43,420 bases of DNA from JAFNGF01 sp964567045 (lineage in GTDB: Bacteria; Planctomycetota; Phycisphaerae; Sedimentisphaerales; Anaerobacaceae). This document shows, one piece after another, positions 7,956 to 16,606 of this stretch. A program made the translations under genes and the position numbers. Location of the stretch: contig CAZMLE010000031.1 in NCBI GenBank assembly GCA_964567045.1, positions 1 through 43,420 on the forward strand, read 5' to 3'. Below the pieces are notes generated by a model. The model ran no database searches. It was not told where the DNA came from and worked only from the letters and a program-made list of their open reading frames with translations. Position 1 is the stretch's first letter; every line of letters starts with the position of its first letter.

Positions 7956-10679
7956 CTAACGTTCGGGGCTCTGCTTGAGAAATTCGTCTATTTCTTTGGC
8001 CGCTTTCGCGCCGTCGGCAACGGCTGTAACCACTGTCGAAGGTCCTCTGACTAGGTCGCCGCCGGCAAAAACGCCCAAGCGGGAGGTTGCCATTGTCCCC
8101 TCTCTGATCTGAATAAGGCCATGCACAAACTCCACACCAGGCAGAACGTCGGCAATATTTTCAGGTAACATCTGGCCTATCGCTTCCACCACAACGTCCA
8201 TATCAAGCTCGTATGCGCTTGAGCGGATAGCCTCCGGCCTACGCCTACCCGACGCATCCGGCTCACCCAGTTTAGTCGGACAGAGCTTTATGCCCGTCAG
8301 CTTTCCATTACGCCGGATGTATTCAAGCGGCTGGGTCAATATCAGAAAGTGTACGCCCTCGTTCATCGCCCGGTCTCGCTCACAGCTCCAGGCCGGCATC
8401 TCCTTGAACGACCGCCGATATATGACGTAAACATCTCTGGCGCCCAGTTGCCGAGCAGTTGTCGCGACATCCATAGCGGTATTACCGCCGCCTATCACGG
8501 CCACGCGCTTGCCCGTAAGAGCAAGCCCCTCTGGCTGTTTTGCAGCCGAGAGAAACTCCAGCGCGCTAAATAACGCGGCAAGTTTTTTGTTATTGATGCT
8601 TTCGGATTCTGCCAGGCCCAGACCGATAAAGGCGGCATCAAAACCTTCCGACAGAATCGCATCCAGATTGAAGTCAGCGTCCAGCTCTCTGCTGAGACGC
8701 TTTATCAATCGGTCACCAGGAACATCCGCAAATATCGCTGCAATCTCACGCTTGAGCGAATCACTGTATCGGCCCGGCGGGATAGCAGATTCGATCAGGC
8801 CGCCAAGCTCGGTATTCTTATCGAAGATTGTCACTGCATGTCCGGCTTCCAGCAGTCTGGCTGCGCAGGATAGACCTGCGGGTCCCGCGCCAATTATAGC
8901 TACTCGCTTGCCGCTGGCTCTTTTCGGCACCTGCAATTTGGACCAGCCATTCTTATTGGCCTTCTCAGCCAGATACCTCTGGATGTCGGCTATAGGCAAC
9001 GGACCGTCACCGATGAACCGCTGCAGGCAGTTTCCCTGACACTGCTGCTCTACCGGGCACAGCCAGGCACAAACTTCGGGAAAGACATTTGCCTGCCTTA
9101 AGACTTCATAAGCGGCTCGGTCGTCACCATCCAGGAACAGGCTGATAAACCTCGGTATGTCAACTCCCGCCGGGCACGCTAACTGGCAGGTAGATTCCTG
9201 ACACTTGCGACAGGCTTGCGCAAGCCTTGCCAGATTATCTCGGTCACTCATTCTGCCAAGCCTGAATATCGGCCCATATACTTGGTTGTCTCGCACTACG
9301 CAGCCGGTCATTCCGCCATCGCGCATTATCTGCGTACAGGCGCTGCAACTGACGCAGACTTTCTCCGGGAACATTTTGCCGTGCGCTAAGATATCTTTGG
9401 CAAAATCCGGATATGCAAACGCCATTCGCCCTGCGCCGGCCAGAGTCACAAGGCCGCTCGCCTTATTTGCCGCCGCCACGTTGGCAAAAAGTGTCCGCAG
9501 CCAGCTATAACCGGTGCCGACAATCGCGATGTCGGGAAACTCCTTTTGAATCTGGCCTGCCAGATTGATAAGCCTAACGACGCCCACCAGCGGATGTTCC
9601 GGCTCCTGATAGCCGCCAACTATCGGCTCATTGAAAGGCCTGCCTATGTGCGGATTGTAATAGGGATTCGCTGCGGTGATATTTATCAGCTTGACCCCGC
9701 GCTGCTTCAAAAGCTCAATCAGTTTCTTCGGCTCGGTCAGGTCCGGCTTTGTATAATCATCCCCTGCCTGCGCAGGGGCAAGCTTGTCCCCGCAAAAGCG
9801 GGGAACGCCCCAGCCGTATGGATACGGTATGCCGTCATAAACACCCAGGCGTGTCACGATGGGTTTGTCTTTGCCAAGCTCGCCGCGGATCTTATCGACA
9901 ACTTGCAGCAGGAATCTTGCTCGGTTTTCAAATGTGCCGCGGTATTTAGCCCCGCAATTTATTGCGGGGTCCGTCGCCGGGTCGGCGACGGCTAAACGAC
10001 AGGCAAGAAGCTCATTTATCAGGTATCCGTGACAGGACTTTACATCGACCGCATCAAAGCCGACCTCAAACGCGATTCTTGCCGCCTGGACATAGGCATC
10101 CTGAAGCTCATCAAGATACTCATCAGTCACAATAGGCCAGTCGTCTGGTATTTTACTTTTGGCGCCCAGTTCGGGCGTCTTTTGCGGGACCATCGCGTCC
10201 CGATAAGGGTCACGCTGAGTAATCATCGGCTGAGCAGCGTCGGGTCGACTGTACCTGCCCGAATGAGTCAGTTGCAGTACGATTACCGGCTTATGCTTTC
10301 GGCCAAGACTTTGCCGGGCGGCGTCCCGCACTTTCTTAACCATCGCCGCAAAACTATCTTTGTTGTTCTGGTTAAGCCACAATTGGCGTGGATTGGCCCT
10401 GCCTTCCGGCACGACCGCTGTTGCCTCGCCCCAGATAAGCCCTGCGCCACCGGCGGCGAATCTCTCATATCGGCGGAATGTCAGTTTCCCCGGCCTGCCC
10501 TGAGAATCGCCGTCGCAGCCCTCCATAGGATGCACAGCCAGCGAATTTAGTATCAAAAGACCGCCAGCCTGGACCGGCTCAGCCAGAATTGATACGTCTT
10601 CTCTGGCGTCAATCCGGACGCCCAGGCGCTTGGCCAACTCCCTCAAATCGGCAATACTACTTAGGCTGAATTCCCACAT
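7956..10679 (-). CDS. Hybrid NADH:flavin oxidoreductase (OYE barrel) plus GltD-like Fe-S/FAD/NAD(P) module
   Basis: A 907-residue flavoprotein. Residues about 30-450 are an Old Yellow Enzyme-type FMN barrel (TFRRYERFAAGGAGLIWGEATAV, LQLTHSGRYS, DAVDVKSCHGYLINELL). The Cys motif CVSCSACTQIMRDGGMTGC follows, as in 2,4-dienoyl-CoA reductase. Next is a GltD/DPYD-like Fe-S segment (CRKCQESTCQLACPAGVDIP, CAWLCPVEQQCQGNC), then an FAD motif AIIGAGPAGLSCAARL and an NAD(P) motif VAVIGGGNTAMDVA. It resembles FadH but with the GltD-type double Cys cluster inserted. It is the first gene of the four-gene operon. Two palindromic elements are read in frame (about residues 227-245 and 292-306). Start at MWEFSLSS with a GAGGGAA site; the frame upstream runs into a repeat. 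Confidence 0.85.
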   Translation of the reverse strand: MWEFSLSSIADLRELAKRLGVRIDAREDVSILAEPVQAGGLLILNSLAVHPMEGCDGDSQGRPGKLTFRRYERFAAGGAGLIWGEATAVVPEGRANPRQLWLNQNNKDSFAAMVKKVRDAARQSLGRKHKPVIVLQLTHSGRYSRPDAAQPMITQRDPYRDAMVPQKTPELGAKSKIPDDWPIVTDEYLDELQDAYVQAARIAFEVGFDAVDVKSCHGYLINELLACRLAVADPATDPAINCGAKYRGTFENRARFLLQVVDKIRGELGKDKPIVTRLGVYDGIPYPYGWGVPRFCGDKLAPAQAGDDYTKPDLTEPKKLIELLKQRGVKLINITAANPYYNPHIGRPFNEPIVGGYQEPEHPLVGVVRLINLAGQIQKEFPDIAIVGTGYSWLRTLFANVAAANKASGLVTLAGAGRMAFAYPDFAKDILAHGKMFPEKVCVSCSACTQIMRDGGMTGCVVRDNQVYGPIFRLGRMSDRDNLARLAQACRKCQESTCQLACPAGVDIPRFISLFLDGDDRAAYEVLRQANVFPEVCAWLCPVEQQCQGNCLQRFIGDGPLPIADIQRYLAEKANKNGWSKLQVPKRASGKRVAIIGAGPAGLSCAARLLEAGHAVTIFDKNTELGGLIESAIPPGRYSDSLKREIAAIFADVPGDRLIKRLSRELDADFNLDAILSEGFDAAFIGLGLAESESINNKKLAALFSALEFLSAAKQPEGLALTGKRVAVIGGGNTAMDVATTARQLGARDVYVIYRRSFKEMPAWSCERDRAMNEGVHFLILTQPLEYIRRNGKLTGIKLCPTKLGEPDASGRRRPEAIRSSAYELDMDVVVEAIGQMLPENIADVLPGVEFVHGLIQIREGTMATSRLGVFAGGDLVRGPSTVVTAVADGAKAAKEIDEFLKQSPER
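9761..9804. repeat. Double-hairpin element inside the OYE/GltD hybrid gene
   Basis: Hairpin CCCCTGC..GCAGGGG (9761-9778), the palindrome CAAGCTTG (9779-9786) and hairpin TCCCCGC/GCGGGGA with an AAAA loop (9787-9804) form one composite. It is read in frame as roughly PRFCGDKLAPAQAGDD within the barrel domain. Confidence 0.85.
9945..9997. repeat. Two-hairpin bracketed element inside the OYE/GltD hybrid gene
   Basis: TTTAGC leads into CCCCGCAA..TTGCGGGG (9950-9969), then T, then CCGTCGCC/GGCGACGG (9971-9991), then CTAAAC. On the coding strand it is read as VADPATDPAINCGAKY, adding about 17 residues to the OYE barrel in the one frame without a stop. Confidence 0.9.
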
Positions 10680-10702
10680 CGTCAGTTTCCCTCGGGCGGC
10701 CA

Positions 10703-10730
10703 AACCCCGCAATGAATTGCGGGGCTAAAT
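10703..10730. repeat. Hairpin repeat between uvrA and the hybrid flavoprotein gene
   Basis: AACCCCGCAAT..ATTGCGGGGCTAAAT: a perfect 9-bp stem with the standard AA/CTAAA bracket, seven bases past the uvrA stop codon. Confidence 0.85.
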
Positions 10731-10736
10731 ACGCCT

Positions 10737-13700
10737 CTACCCTACCTTTACTGCTTGGGGTGCCTCTACACGGGCACCCTCTACTTTTAGTTTTGTGGCC
10801 AGGAACCTCGCTGTATAGCTTTTTTTGTTCTTGATTATTTCCTCGGGCGCTCCCTTAGCCACCACTCTGCCGCCGGCAGCTCCACCTTCCGGACCCAGGT
10901 CTATTATATAGTCGGCCATCTTGACAACATCAAGATTGTGCTCGATGACCACCACCGTATTCCCCATATCGCACAGGCGTGACAGGACGCTTAAGAGGTT
11001 ATCTATATCGGCAAAGTGCAGCCCGGTAGTAGGCTCATCGAGCACGTAAAAGGTGTGTCCGGTAGCAGCCTTTCCCAGCTCGGCGGACAATTTTACACGC
11101 TGCGCTTCGCCGCCGGACAATGTGGTTGATGACTGGCCCAACTGCACATAGCCCAGACCGACATCATTGAGCGTTTTCAGCAGCCGAAGAATATTCGGAA
11201 AATTACGAAAAAAATCAAGGGCGTCTTCTATCTGCATATCCAGCACATCGGCGATGTTTTTACCTTTGTAAGTGACCTGGAGCGTTTCCGGATTATATCT
11301 TTTGCCCCGGCAGGCCTGGCAGGTGACATAGACATCAGGCAGAAAGTGCATCTCAATCTTCATTGTCCCCTGTCCCCGGCAGGCCTCACATCGCCCGCCT
11401 TTAACGTTGAAGCTGAACCTGCCGGGCTTATAGCCGCGAATCTTTGCCTCGCGGGTCATGCTAAACAGTCTTCTTATCTCGTCAAAAACGCCGGTGTATG
11501 TGGCCGGATTGCTTCGCGGCGTTTTGCCAATGGGCGACTGATCTATCTCTATAACCTTGTCGATTTGCGATGTGCCCAGGATATTGTCGTGCTTGCCGGG
11601 CTTTTCGCGGGAGCTATAAAGCCGGCGCCGCAGTGCCCGCAGCAGAGTCTGGCTAACCAGAGTGCTTTTGCCCGAACCGGATACTCCCGTGACACAAACG
11701 AATACGCCCAGCGGGAACTTGACGTCGATACTTTGCAGGTTATTTTCGGCAGCACCTCTTACCTCGATGCACTTTCGCAGATTGTACGGGCGTCTTTTTA
11801 CCGGCAGCCGAATACTGCGCGTCCCTGAGAGATACTGGCCGGTCAGCGACTCCGCGCAGGCAGTTATCTGCTTCAAGCTACCCTGGACGACGACTTCGCC
11901 GCCATGTGCTCCTGCTGCCGGGCCGATGTCGATAATATAATCCGCAGTTCTTATGATGTCCTCATCGTGCTCGACGACCAAGACAGTATTTCCGAGCCGG
12001 GCCAGGCGTCTCAATATCCCTAACAGTCGGTTATTATCGCGTTTGTGCAGCCCGATGGTAGGCTCATCCAGAACGTAGCAGACCCCAACCAGGCCGCTTC
12101 CAACTTGCGTGGCCAGGCGAATTCGCTGGGCTTCGCCGCCTGCGAGCGTGCTGCTTCTGCGGTCCAGCGTCAGATACTCTAAGCCCACATCAACCATAAA
12201 TTTCAGCCGGGCCTTTATCTCCTTCAATACCTGCTCGGCGATAATGGCCTTTTGCTGATCGAGCCTGAGTTTATTGAAAAACTCCTGCGCCTTTTCCACA
12301 GAGAGCGTGGTGAGCTGATGAATATTCTTGCCCCCGACGGTTACTGCCACCGCTTCGGGCCGAAGCCGGGCACCATTACAACTGCGGCAGGGCTGCTCTG
12401 AAAGATAGCCCGTCAGCCTGGTCTTGACGTACTCGCTGGCAGTGTTTTCCCACCGCCGGGCGAGATTCGGAATGACCCCTTCAAAGTACATGCCATATTC
12501 TTGCTCGTCAGCGGGGCTGGTGCCGTACATAAGAATCCTTCTGTGCTCCTGGGGAATTTTCTCAAATGGAATCGATTTGCCGGTGCCCATATTCCGGCAG
12601 AAGCGATTGACCAGGCGGTTATAGAAGATGTTCATCCTCTTTCCGCCCTTACGCCAGGCCTCGATAGCGCCGTGCTCCAGCGAGATAGATTTGTCCGGAA
12701 CGATGAGGTCCGGGTCAAACTCCAGGACTCTGCCCAGGCCATCGCAGCTTTTGCAGGCGCCATACGGGCTGTTGAAACTAAATAGGCGCGGCGACATCTC
12801 CTCCAGACTGGCCTGCGGATGTTGTGGGCAGGCAAATTTTTCGCTGTATATAACCTCCTGCCAGGAGACAGAATTGTAACTGAGGGGAATTTTTACCGCC
12901 GAGTGCGCGGAGGACGCGGAGATTTTCAATTTCGATTTTTCCTCTGCGGTCTCAGCGTGCTCTGCGGTTAATCCGGGGCCGTCCGACTTCTGCCTTCTGT
13001 ATTCTGTATTCTGTATTCTTCCTTCCGAGGACGCCGCTTCCTGCAAGAGTACCAAGATTATCCCGTCCGCCAATTTCAGAGTGGTCTCCACCGAATCAGC
13101 CAGCCGAATACGAACTCCCTCCTTAATTATCAATCTATCTACGACGGCGGCAATGTCATGCTTTTTGTTCTTATCCAGGAGCGGAACATTTTTCACGTCA
13201 TAAATTGCGCCATCGACCCGCGCGCGGACAAAACCTTCACGTTGTATACCGGCCAAAATGTCCCTGTGCTCGCCCTTTTTGCCGCGAACCAGCGGGGCAC
13301 AAATCTGGACTTTCGTACCTTCCGGCCGGGCAAGAATTGAATCAACTATCTGCGTAGAGTGCTGACTGGTAATTTCTTTGCCGCATACCCAGCAGTGCGG
13401 CTGGCCCACACGAGCAAAAAGAAGCCTGAAATAGTCGTAAATCTCGGTGGTGGTAGCCACGGTCGAGCGAGGGTTGCTGCTGGCACTTCGCTGCTCAATG
13501 GCGATGGTCGGCGGCAGACCGGAAATATCCGCCACCGCAGGCTTTTGCATTTGTTCCAGAAATTGCCGGGCGTAGGCGCTTAGCGACTCGACATATTTTC
13601 GCCGGCCCTCTGCATAAATGGTATCGAAGGCGAGTGAGCTTTTGCCCGAGCCGCTTATGCCGGTGATGACGACCAGTTTATCACGCGGAATGCTCAGGCT

Positions 13701-13766
13701 GATATTTTTGAGATTGTGCTCAGCCGCCCCGGTTATTCTGATCACCTTTTCGCCCGCCTTTACCAT
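10737..13766 (-). CDS. uvrA: Excinuclease ABC subunit A
   Basis: About 1009 residues; UvrA is usually about 940-950. It is the ATP-binding damage sensor of nucleotide excision repair. Features: first Walker A GISGSGKSSLAFDTIYAEGRRKYVES; a zinc module with CPQHP..C(K)SCDGLG; signature ATLAGGEAQRIRLATQ; second Walker A GVSGSGKSTLV; second zinc finger CEACRGQGTMKIEMHFLPDVYVTCQACRG; second signature STTLSGGEAQRVKL and YVLDEPTTGLH. Residues about 246-291 are extra: they are encoded by a cluster of interspersed repeats (12891-13023) in frame between LADGIILVLLQ and SVSWQEVIYSEKFACP. The ATG at 13766 begins the family-like MVKAGEKVIRITGA; a TTG at 13796 is an alternative. Confidence 0.96.
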   Translation of the reverse strand: MVKAGEKVIRITGAAEHNLKNISLSIPRDKLVVITGISGSGKSSLAFDTIYAEGRRKYVESLSAYARQFLEQMQKPAVADISGLPPTIAIEQRSASSNPRSTVATTTEIYDYFRLLFARVGQPHCWVCGKEITSQHSTQIVDSILARPEGTKVQICAPLVRGKKGEHRDILAGIQREGFVRARVDGAIYDVKNVPLLDKNKKHDIAAVVDRLIIKEGVRIRLADSVETTLKLADGIILVLLQEAASSEGRIQNTEYRRQKSDGPGLTAEHAETAEEKSKLKISASSAHSAVKIPLSYNSVSWQEVIYSEKFACPQHPQASLEEMSPRLFSFNSPYGACKSCDGLGRVLEFDPDLIVPDKSISLEHGAIEAWRKGGKRMNIFYNRLVNRFCRNMGTGKSIPFEKIPQEHRRILMYGTSPADEQEYGMYFEGVIPNLARRWENTASEYVKTRLTGYLSEQPCRSCNGARLRPEAVAVTVGGKNIHQLTTLSVEKAQEFFNKLRLDQQKAIIAEQVLKEIKARLKFMVDVGLEYLTLDRRSSTLAGGEAQRIRLATQVGSGLVGVCYVLDEPTIGLHKRDNNRLLGILRRLARLGNTVLVVEHDEDIIRTADYIIDIGPAAGAHGGEVVVQGSLKQITACAESLTGQYLSGTRSIRLPVKRRPYNLRKCIEVRGAAENNLQSIDVKFPLGVFVCVTGVSGSGKSTLVSQTLLRALRRRLYSSREKPGKHDNILGTSQIDKVIEIDQSPIGKTPRSNPATYTGVFDEIRRLFSMTREAKIRGYKPGRFSFNVKGGRCEACRGQGTMKIEMHFLPDVYVTCQACRGKRYNPETLQVTYKGKNIADVLDMQIEDALDFFRNFPNILRLLKTLNDVGLGYVQLGQSSTTLSGGEAQRVKLSAELGKAATGHTFYVLDEPTTGLHFADIDNLLSVLSRLCDMGNTVVVIEHNLDVVKMADYIIDLGPEGGAAGGRVVAKGAPEEIIKNKKSYTARFLATKLKVEGARVEAPQAVKVG
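12891..13023. repeat. In-frame repeat cluster inside uvrA
   Basis: Two unrelated simple-unit repeats lie side by side: a purine/GC unit of the type GCGCGGAGGACGCGGAGA with its inverted copy TCTGCGGTCTCAGCGTGCTC, and a tract of TATTCTGTATTCTG units. The encoded peptide includes LTAEHAETAEE and IQNTEYRRQ, unlike any part of UvrA. The frame stays open across about 45 codons. Confidence 0.85.
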
Positions 13767-13915
13767 ACCGCCATTACTCTGTGGAATATCCTGCAAAAAT
13801 TCATATTAACCCAAGCTCCTAATTGTAACAAACCGCCATAAGAAGGTAAAATGTTTTTGAGCCGACCGTCATAGCCGAGTATGTAGCGATCGCGCTGCAG
13901 TTGTCGCAACCCGTG

Positions 13916-14635
13916 ATGTATATGCAAACAAAAAGGTTACACAACTGGGACTTGTCTTACACGCAGGCAATAGCTCTGCAGAAGCAGCTCGCCCAAAAGG
14001 TGCAGCAGATCCCGTTAAGAAATCGGCCAACGACCGTAGCCGGCCTGGATTGTGCCCTCAGCATAGACAACCAGAGCATTATTGCTGCGGTCGTGGTTCT
14101 GAGAGTTCCCAGCGTCGTGCAGGGCCTTTGGGAGCCTTTAGGACAGGCTGAATTTGAGCTTATCGAAACAGCAACGGCCTCGCAAAAGATTACCTTTCCG
14201 TATATCCCGGGTCTACTTTCTTTCCGCGAATCGCCTGTCTGCATCGCGGCTGTAGAAAAGCTCAAAAAAGAGCCGGACGCGTTTATCATCGACGGTCAGG
14301 GTATCGCTCATCCACGCCGATTCGGTATAGCATCACATCTGGGGCTACTTTTCGATAAACCAACCATCGGCTGCGCAAAAAGCAGATTGACCGGCAGTTT
14401 TGAAGAGCCGGGGTCGGAAAAAGGTGCGTACAGTCCGCTGAAAGACAACCAGGAAGTTATTGGCGCCGCCGTTCGGACACGCACCAGTGTAGAGCCGGTT
14501 TTTGTCTCTGTGGGCAATAAGTGCGTGTTAAAAGATGCGATTGATGTTACTCTGGCCTGGACGACTAAATATCGCGTGCCCGAACCTACCCGCCTTGCGC
14601 ATCAACTGGTTAGCAGATTGAAACTTGAAGCCTGA
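13916..14635 (+). CDS. nfi: Endonuclease V
   Basis: About 239 residues. Endonuclease V nicks DNA next to deoxyinosine (deaminated adenine). The catalytic pattern is intact: GLDCAL (first Asp), FPYIPGLLSFRE (Tyr wedge PYIPG and Glu), DAFIIDGQGIAHPRRFGIASHLG (second Asp), then PTIGCAKSRL and the C-terminal YRVPEPTRLAHQL. In-frame GTG, ATG and ATG codons lie at 13913, 13916 and 13922, with no strong Shine-Dalgarno, so the exact start is uncertain. It is divergent from uvrA, making a small DNA-repair pair, and ends convergently with the Gfo/Idh/MocA gene. Confidence 0.95.
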   Translation: MYMQTKRLHNWDLSYTQAIALQKQLAQKVQQIPLRNRPTTVAGLDCALSIDNQSIIAAVVVLRVPSVVQGLWEPLGQAEFELIETATASQKITFPYIPGLLSFRESPVCIAAVEKLKKEPDAFIIDGQGIAHPRRFGIASHLGLLFDKPTIGCAKSRLTGSFEEPGSEKGAYSPLKDNQEVIGAAVRTRTSVEPVFVSVGNKCVLKDAIDVTLAWTTKYRVPEPTRLAHQLVSRLKLEA

Positions 14636-14676
14636 AGCAAGGACCGACTGCGAGGGACGAAGGACGAGCGACGAGA
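14636..14676. repeat. GAGCGACGAG-type repeat between convergent genes
   Basis: A short purine-rich tract with units like GACGAAGGACGAGCGACGAG fills the gap between nfi and the Gfo/Idh/MocA gene. Related sequence (GCGACGAGTAACGAGCGACGA) occurs at about 29822-29842 near tRNA-Gln. Function unknown. Confidence 0.55.
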
Positions 14677-15687
14677 TCAGTCCCACTTGTGCTTCTTAAC
14701 ACAGGCGAGAATCCTCTCGGCACATTCCAGTGCAGCCAGGCCTTCCTCGGCGCTTACCTCCGGCTTTAGACTTTTGTCCCCACAGCAGCGCAAAAAAGCC
14801 TCCTGCTGAAGGCGGACCGGCTCTTTGTCATCAATGACCAGCTCTTCGATGTGCAGCAGGTCGGGCCAATTGACCGTGGTCCAGTCAAAATCGCCGGACG
14901 CCTTGTGCTGTTTTATCCACTGTACCACGTCGATATTCGGGTCAGCCTTAATAATAGTGCCGCTTTTTTTGAGAAAGTCCACGCTCAGATAGCCCTGGCG
15001 ACTGAATACTCGTATTTTTCTCTCGGTTTTCAGAGCCAGCCTGGAGGCGGTGATATTGGCCACGCAGCCGTTGGCAAAGACAATCCGCGCGTTGCAGATA
15101 TCCTCGCGCTCTTCAATGACGCTGAGGCCGTAGGCATCTATCTTCTTGATTTTGCTGCCGGCCAGGGACAAAATAATATCGATATCGTGGATCATCACAT
15201 CCAGCACGACGCCCACGTCGGTTGAGCGGAATGGATAGGGACTGATGCGGTTGGCCTCAATAAACTTAGGCTCGATATTCAGGCGTTTCATCGCCCGCAC
15301 TACCGGATTGCATCGCTCGGAGTGACCCACCGCTACGACCGTATCATAGCGTTTGGCAAGCGATACAATTTTTTTGCCCTCTCTGACATTGGCGGCCAGA
15401 GGCTTTTCAATCAGCACGGGAATCCTGTTGCGAATAAAGATTTTCGCCAGCTCCAGATGGCACACCGTGGGAGCGGCTATGGTCACTGCATCGACCCGAC
15501 CGAGGATATCCTGGCAGGAATTTGCAGCCAGACAGTGATATTCGCCGGCCAGGCGCTGCGCTTTGTCGGCCTCTATATCAACCACGGCGACAAGCTCACT
15601 CTGAGGCAGCTCGTGATAGACCTTGGCGTGTATGGCCCCCATTTTGCCTGCGCCTACAACGGCAGTTCGTATCTTTGTCTCTGGCAT
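14677..15687 (-). CDS. Gfo/Idh/MocA-family oxidoreductase next to lpxA (possibly GnnA-like)
   Basis: A 336-residue NAD(P)-dependent sugar oxidoreductase: Rossmann motif TAVVGAGKMGAIHAKVY (residues 8-24), the EKPLA motif in IPVLIEKPLAANVREG, and a catalytic histidine in LDVMIHDIDIIL. It follows lpxA directly on the same strand, as the last gene of the lipid A block. In Acidithiobacillus and Leptospira, the family member GnnA oxidises UDP-GlcNAc for a 2,3-diamino lipid A sugar and lies near lpxA; the position here suggests the same job, but no GnnB transaminase is seen in the window, so the substrate stays open. The start MPETKIRTAVVG at 15687 has AGGATG upstream; the open frame beyond is repeat. 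Confidence 0.85.
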   Translation of the reverse strand: MPETKIRTAVVGAGKMGAIHAKVYHELPQSELVAVVDIEADKAQRLAGEYHCLAANSCQDILGRVDAVTIAAPTVCHLELAKIFIRNRIPVLIEKPLAANVREGKKIVSLAKRYDTVVAVGHSERCNPVVRAMKRLNIEPKFIEANRISPYPFRSTDVGVVLDVMIHDIDIILSLAGSKIKKIDAYGLSVIEEREDICNARIVFANGCVANITASRLALKTERKIRVFSRQGYLSVDFLKKSGTIIKADPNIDVVQWIKQHKASGDFDWTTVNWPDLLHIEELVIDDKEPVRLQQEAFLRCCGDKSLKPEVSAEEGLAALECAERILACVKKHKWD

Positions 15688-15700
15688 CTGGCATCCTGTA

Positions 15701-15750
15701 ATTGAGAAGTGAGAATTGAGAAGTAAAAATTCCAAATTCTAAATTCTAAA
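15701..15750. repeat. GAATT-type repeat over the lpxA stop codon
   Basis: Units such as ATTGAGAAGTGAGAATTGAG and AAATTCTAAATTCTAAA lie between lpxA and the Gfo/Idh gene and overlap the last codons and stop of lpxA (FRI*). Same class as 4233-4312. Confidence 0.7.
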
Positions 15751-16545
15751 CAGTTCCAAGTATCTGCCAAAACGGTGCTGGCTGCTCTTGGTAATCATAT
15801 CGACCATAGCCCGAACATTCTCATCAAGCCCATCCTCCTGCGCCAGCGCCTTGGCATTTTCCAGCAGTGCGCCGCCCCGGCGATAGAGTTTTTTATAGGC
15901 CTCGTAGATCTGCCGCTGTTGCTGCTGCGACAGACCTGCCCGCACCAGGCCGCGCTTGTTAATACCCCGCACCTTTGACGGATAATGGCCACTGACAGTT
16001 AGAAATGGCGGAACATCCTTATTGATGCCGGCCAGGCCCGCAGCATAGCACCATTTGCCGACAGTGACAAATTGATGCAGCAAAACCATCCCGCTGAGCC
16101 AGACGCCGGTCTCTATCTTGCAGTGCCCGCTTAGCTGGCAATAGTTGCTCATAACGATCTTATCTTCGAGCAGACAATCGTGTCCAATGTGCGCACCAAT
16201 CATAAGCAGATTCTCATTTCCGATCCGGGTTGCTTTGTCCGGATAAATACTTGGATGGATGGTTACCTGCTCGCGAATAATATTATTATCGCCTATCACC
16301 AGGCCCCCAAGCTCGGCGTCCGGCGGCAAACCCAATATTTGCGGCCGACAACCAATCGTACAGTTGGCGAAAAAGTGATTGCCTTTGCCGATGTGGACAT
16401 TTTCTTCAATCACCACGTTGGCATCCAGAACCGTGCCGGCGCCGATAGTTACTCCGGCATCGATAACGCAATTGGGGCCGACCGCGACATCGTCAGATAG
16501 TTGAGCACTGCTGTCGATAACCGCACTGCGATGCACCCGAGCCAT
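15739..16545 (-). CDS. lpxA: UDP-N-acetylglucosamine acyltransferase
   Basis: A 268-residue left-handed beta-helix acyltransferase that moves a 3-hydroxyacyl chain from ACP to UDP-GlcNAc, the first step of lipid A synthesis. Hexapeptide repeats are clear from residue 3 (VHRSAVIDSSAQLSDDVAVGPNCVIDAGVTIGAGTVL). The catalytic histidine lies in ENLLMIGAHIGHDCLLEDKIVMSN, and SGHYPSKVRGINKRGLVRAG leads into the helical C-terminus. The ATG at 16545 (MARVHRSAVID) has AAAGGG upstream; an ATG nine codons earlier is possible. The last residues and stop fall in a repeat. It lies 61 bases after the lpxC-fabZ gene. Confidence 0.96.
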   Translation of the reverse strand: MARVHRSAVIDSSAQLSDDVAVGPNCVIDAGVTIGAGTVLDANVVIEENVHIGKGNHFFANCTIGCRPQILGLPPDAELGGLVIGDNNIIREQVTIHPSIYPDKATRIGNENLLMIGAHIGHDCLLEDKIVMSNYCQLSGHCKIETGVWLSGMVLLHQFVTVGKWCYAAGLAGINKDVPPFLTVSGHYPSKVRGINKRGLVRAGLSQQQQRQIYEAYKKLYRRGGALLENAKALAQEDGLDENVRAMVDMITKSSQHRFGRYLELFRI

Positions 16546-16606
16546 TTTTTTCGTGCCCTTTATTGCGGACAAAAATCAAACCTCCAACATTGAACCGCGT
16601 AGCGGA

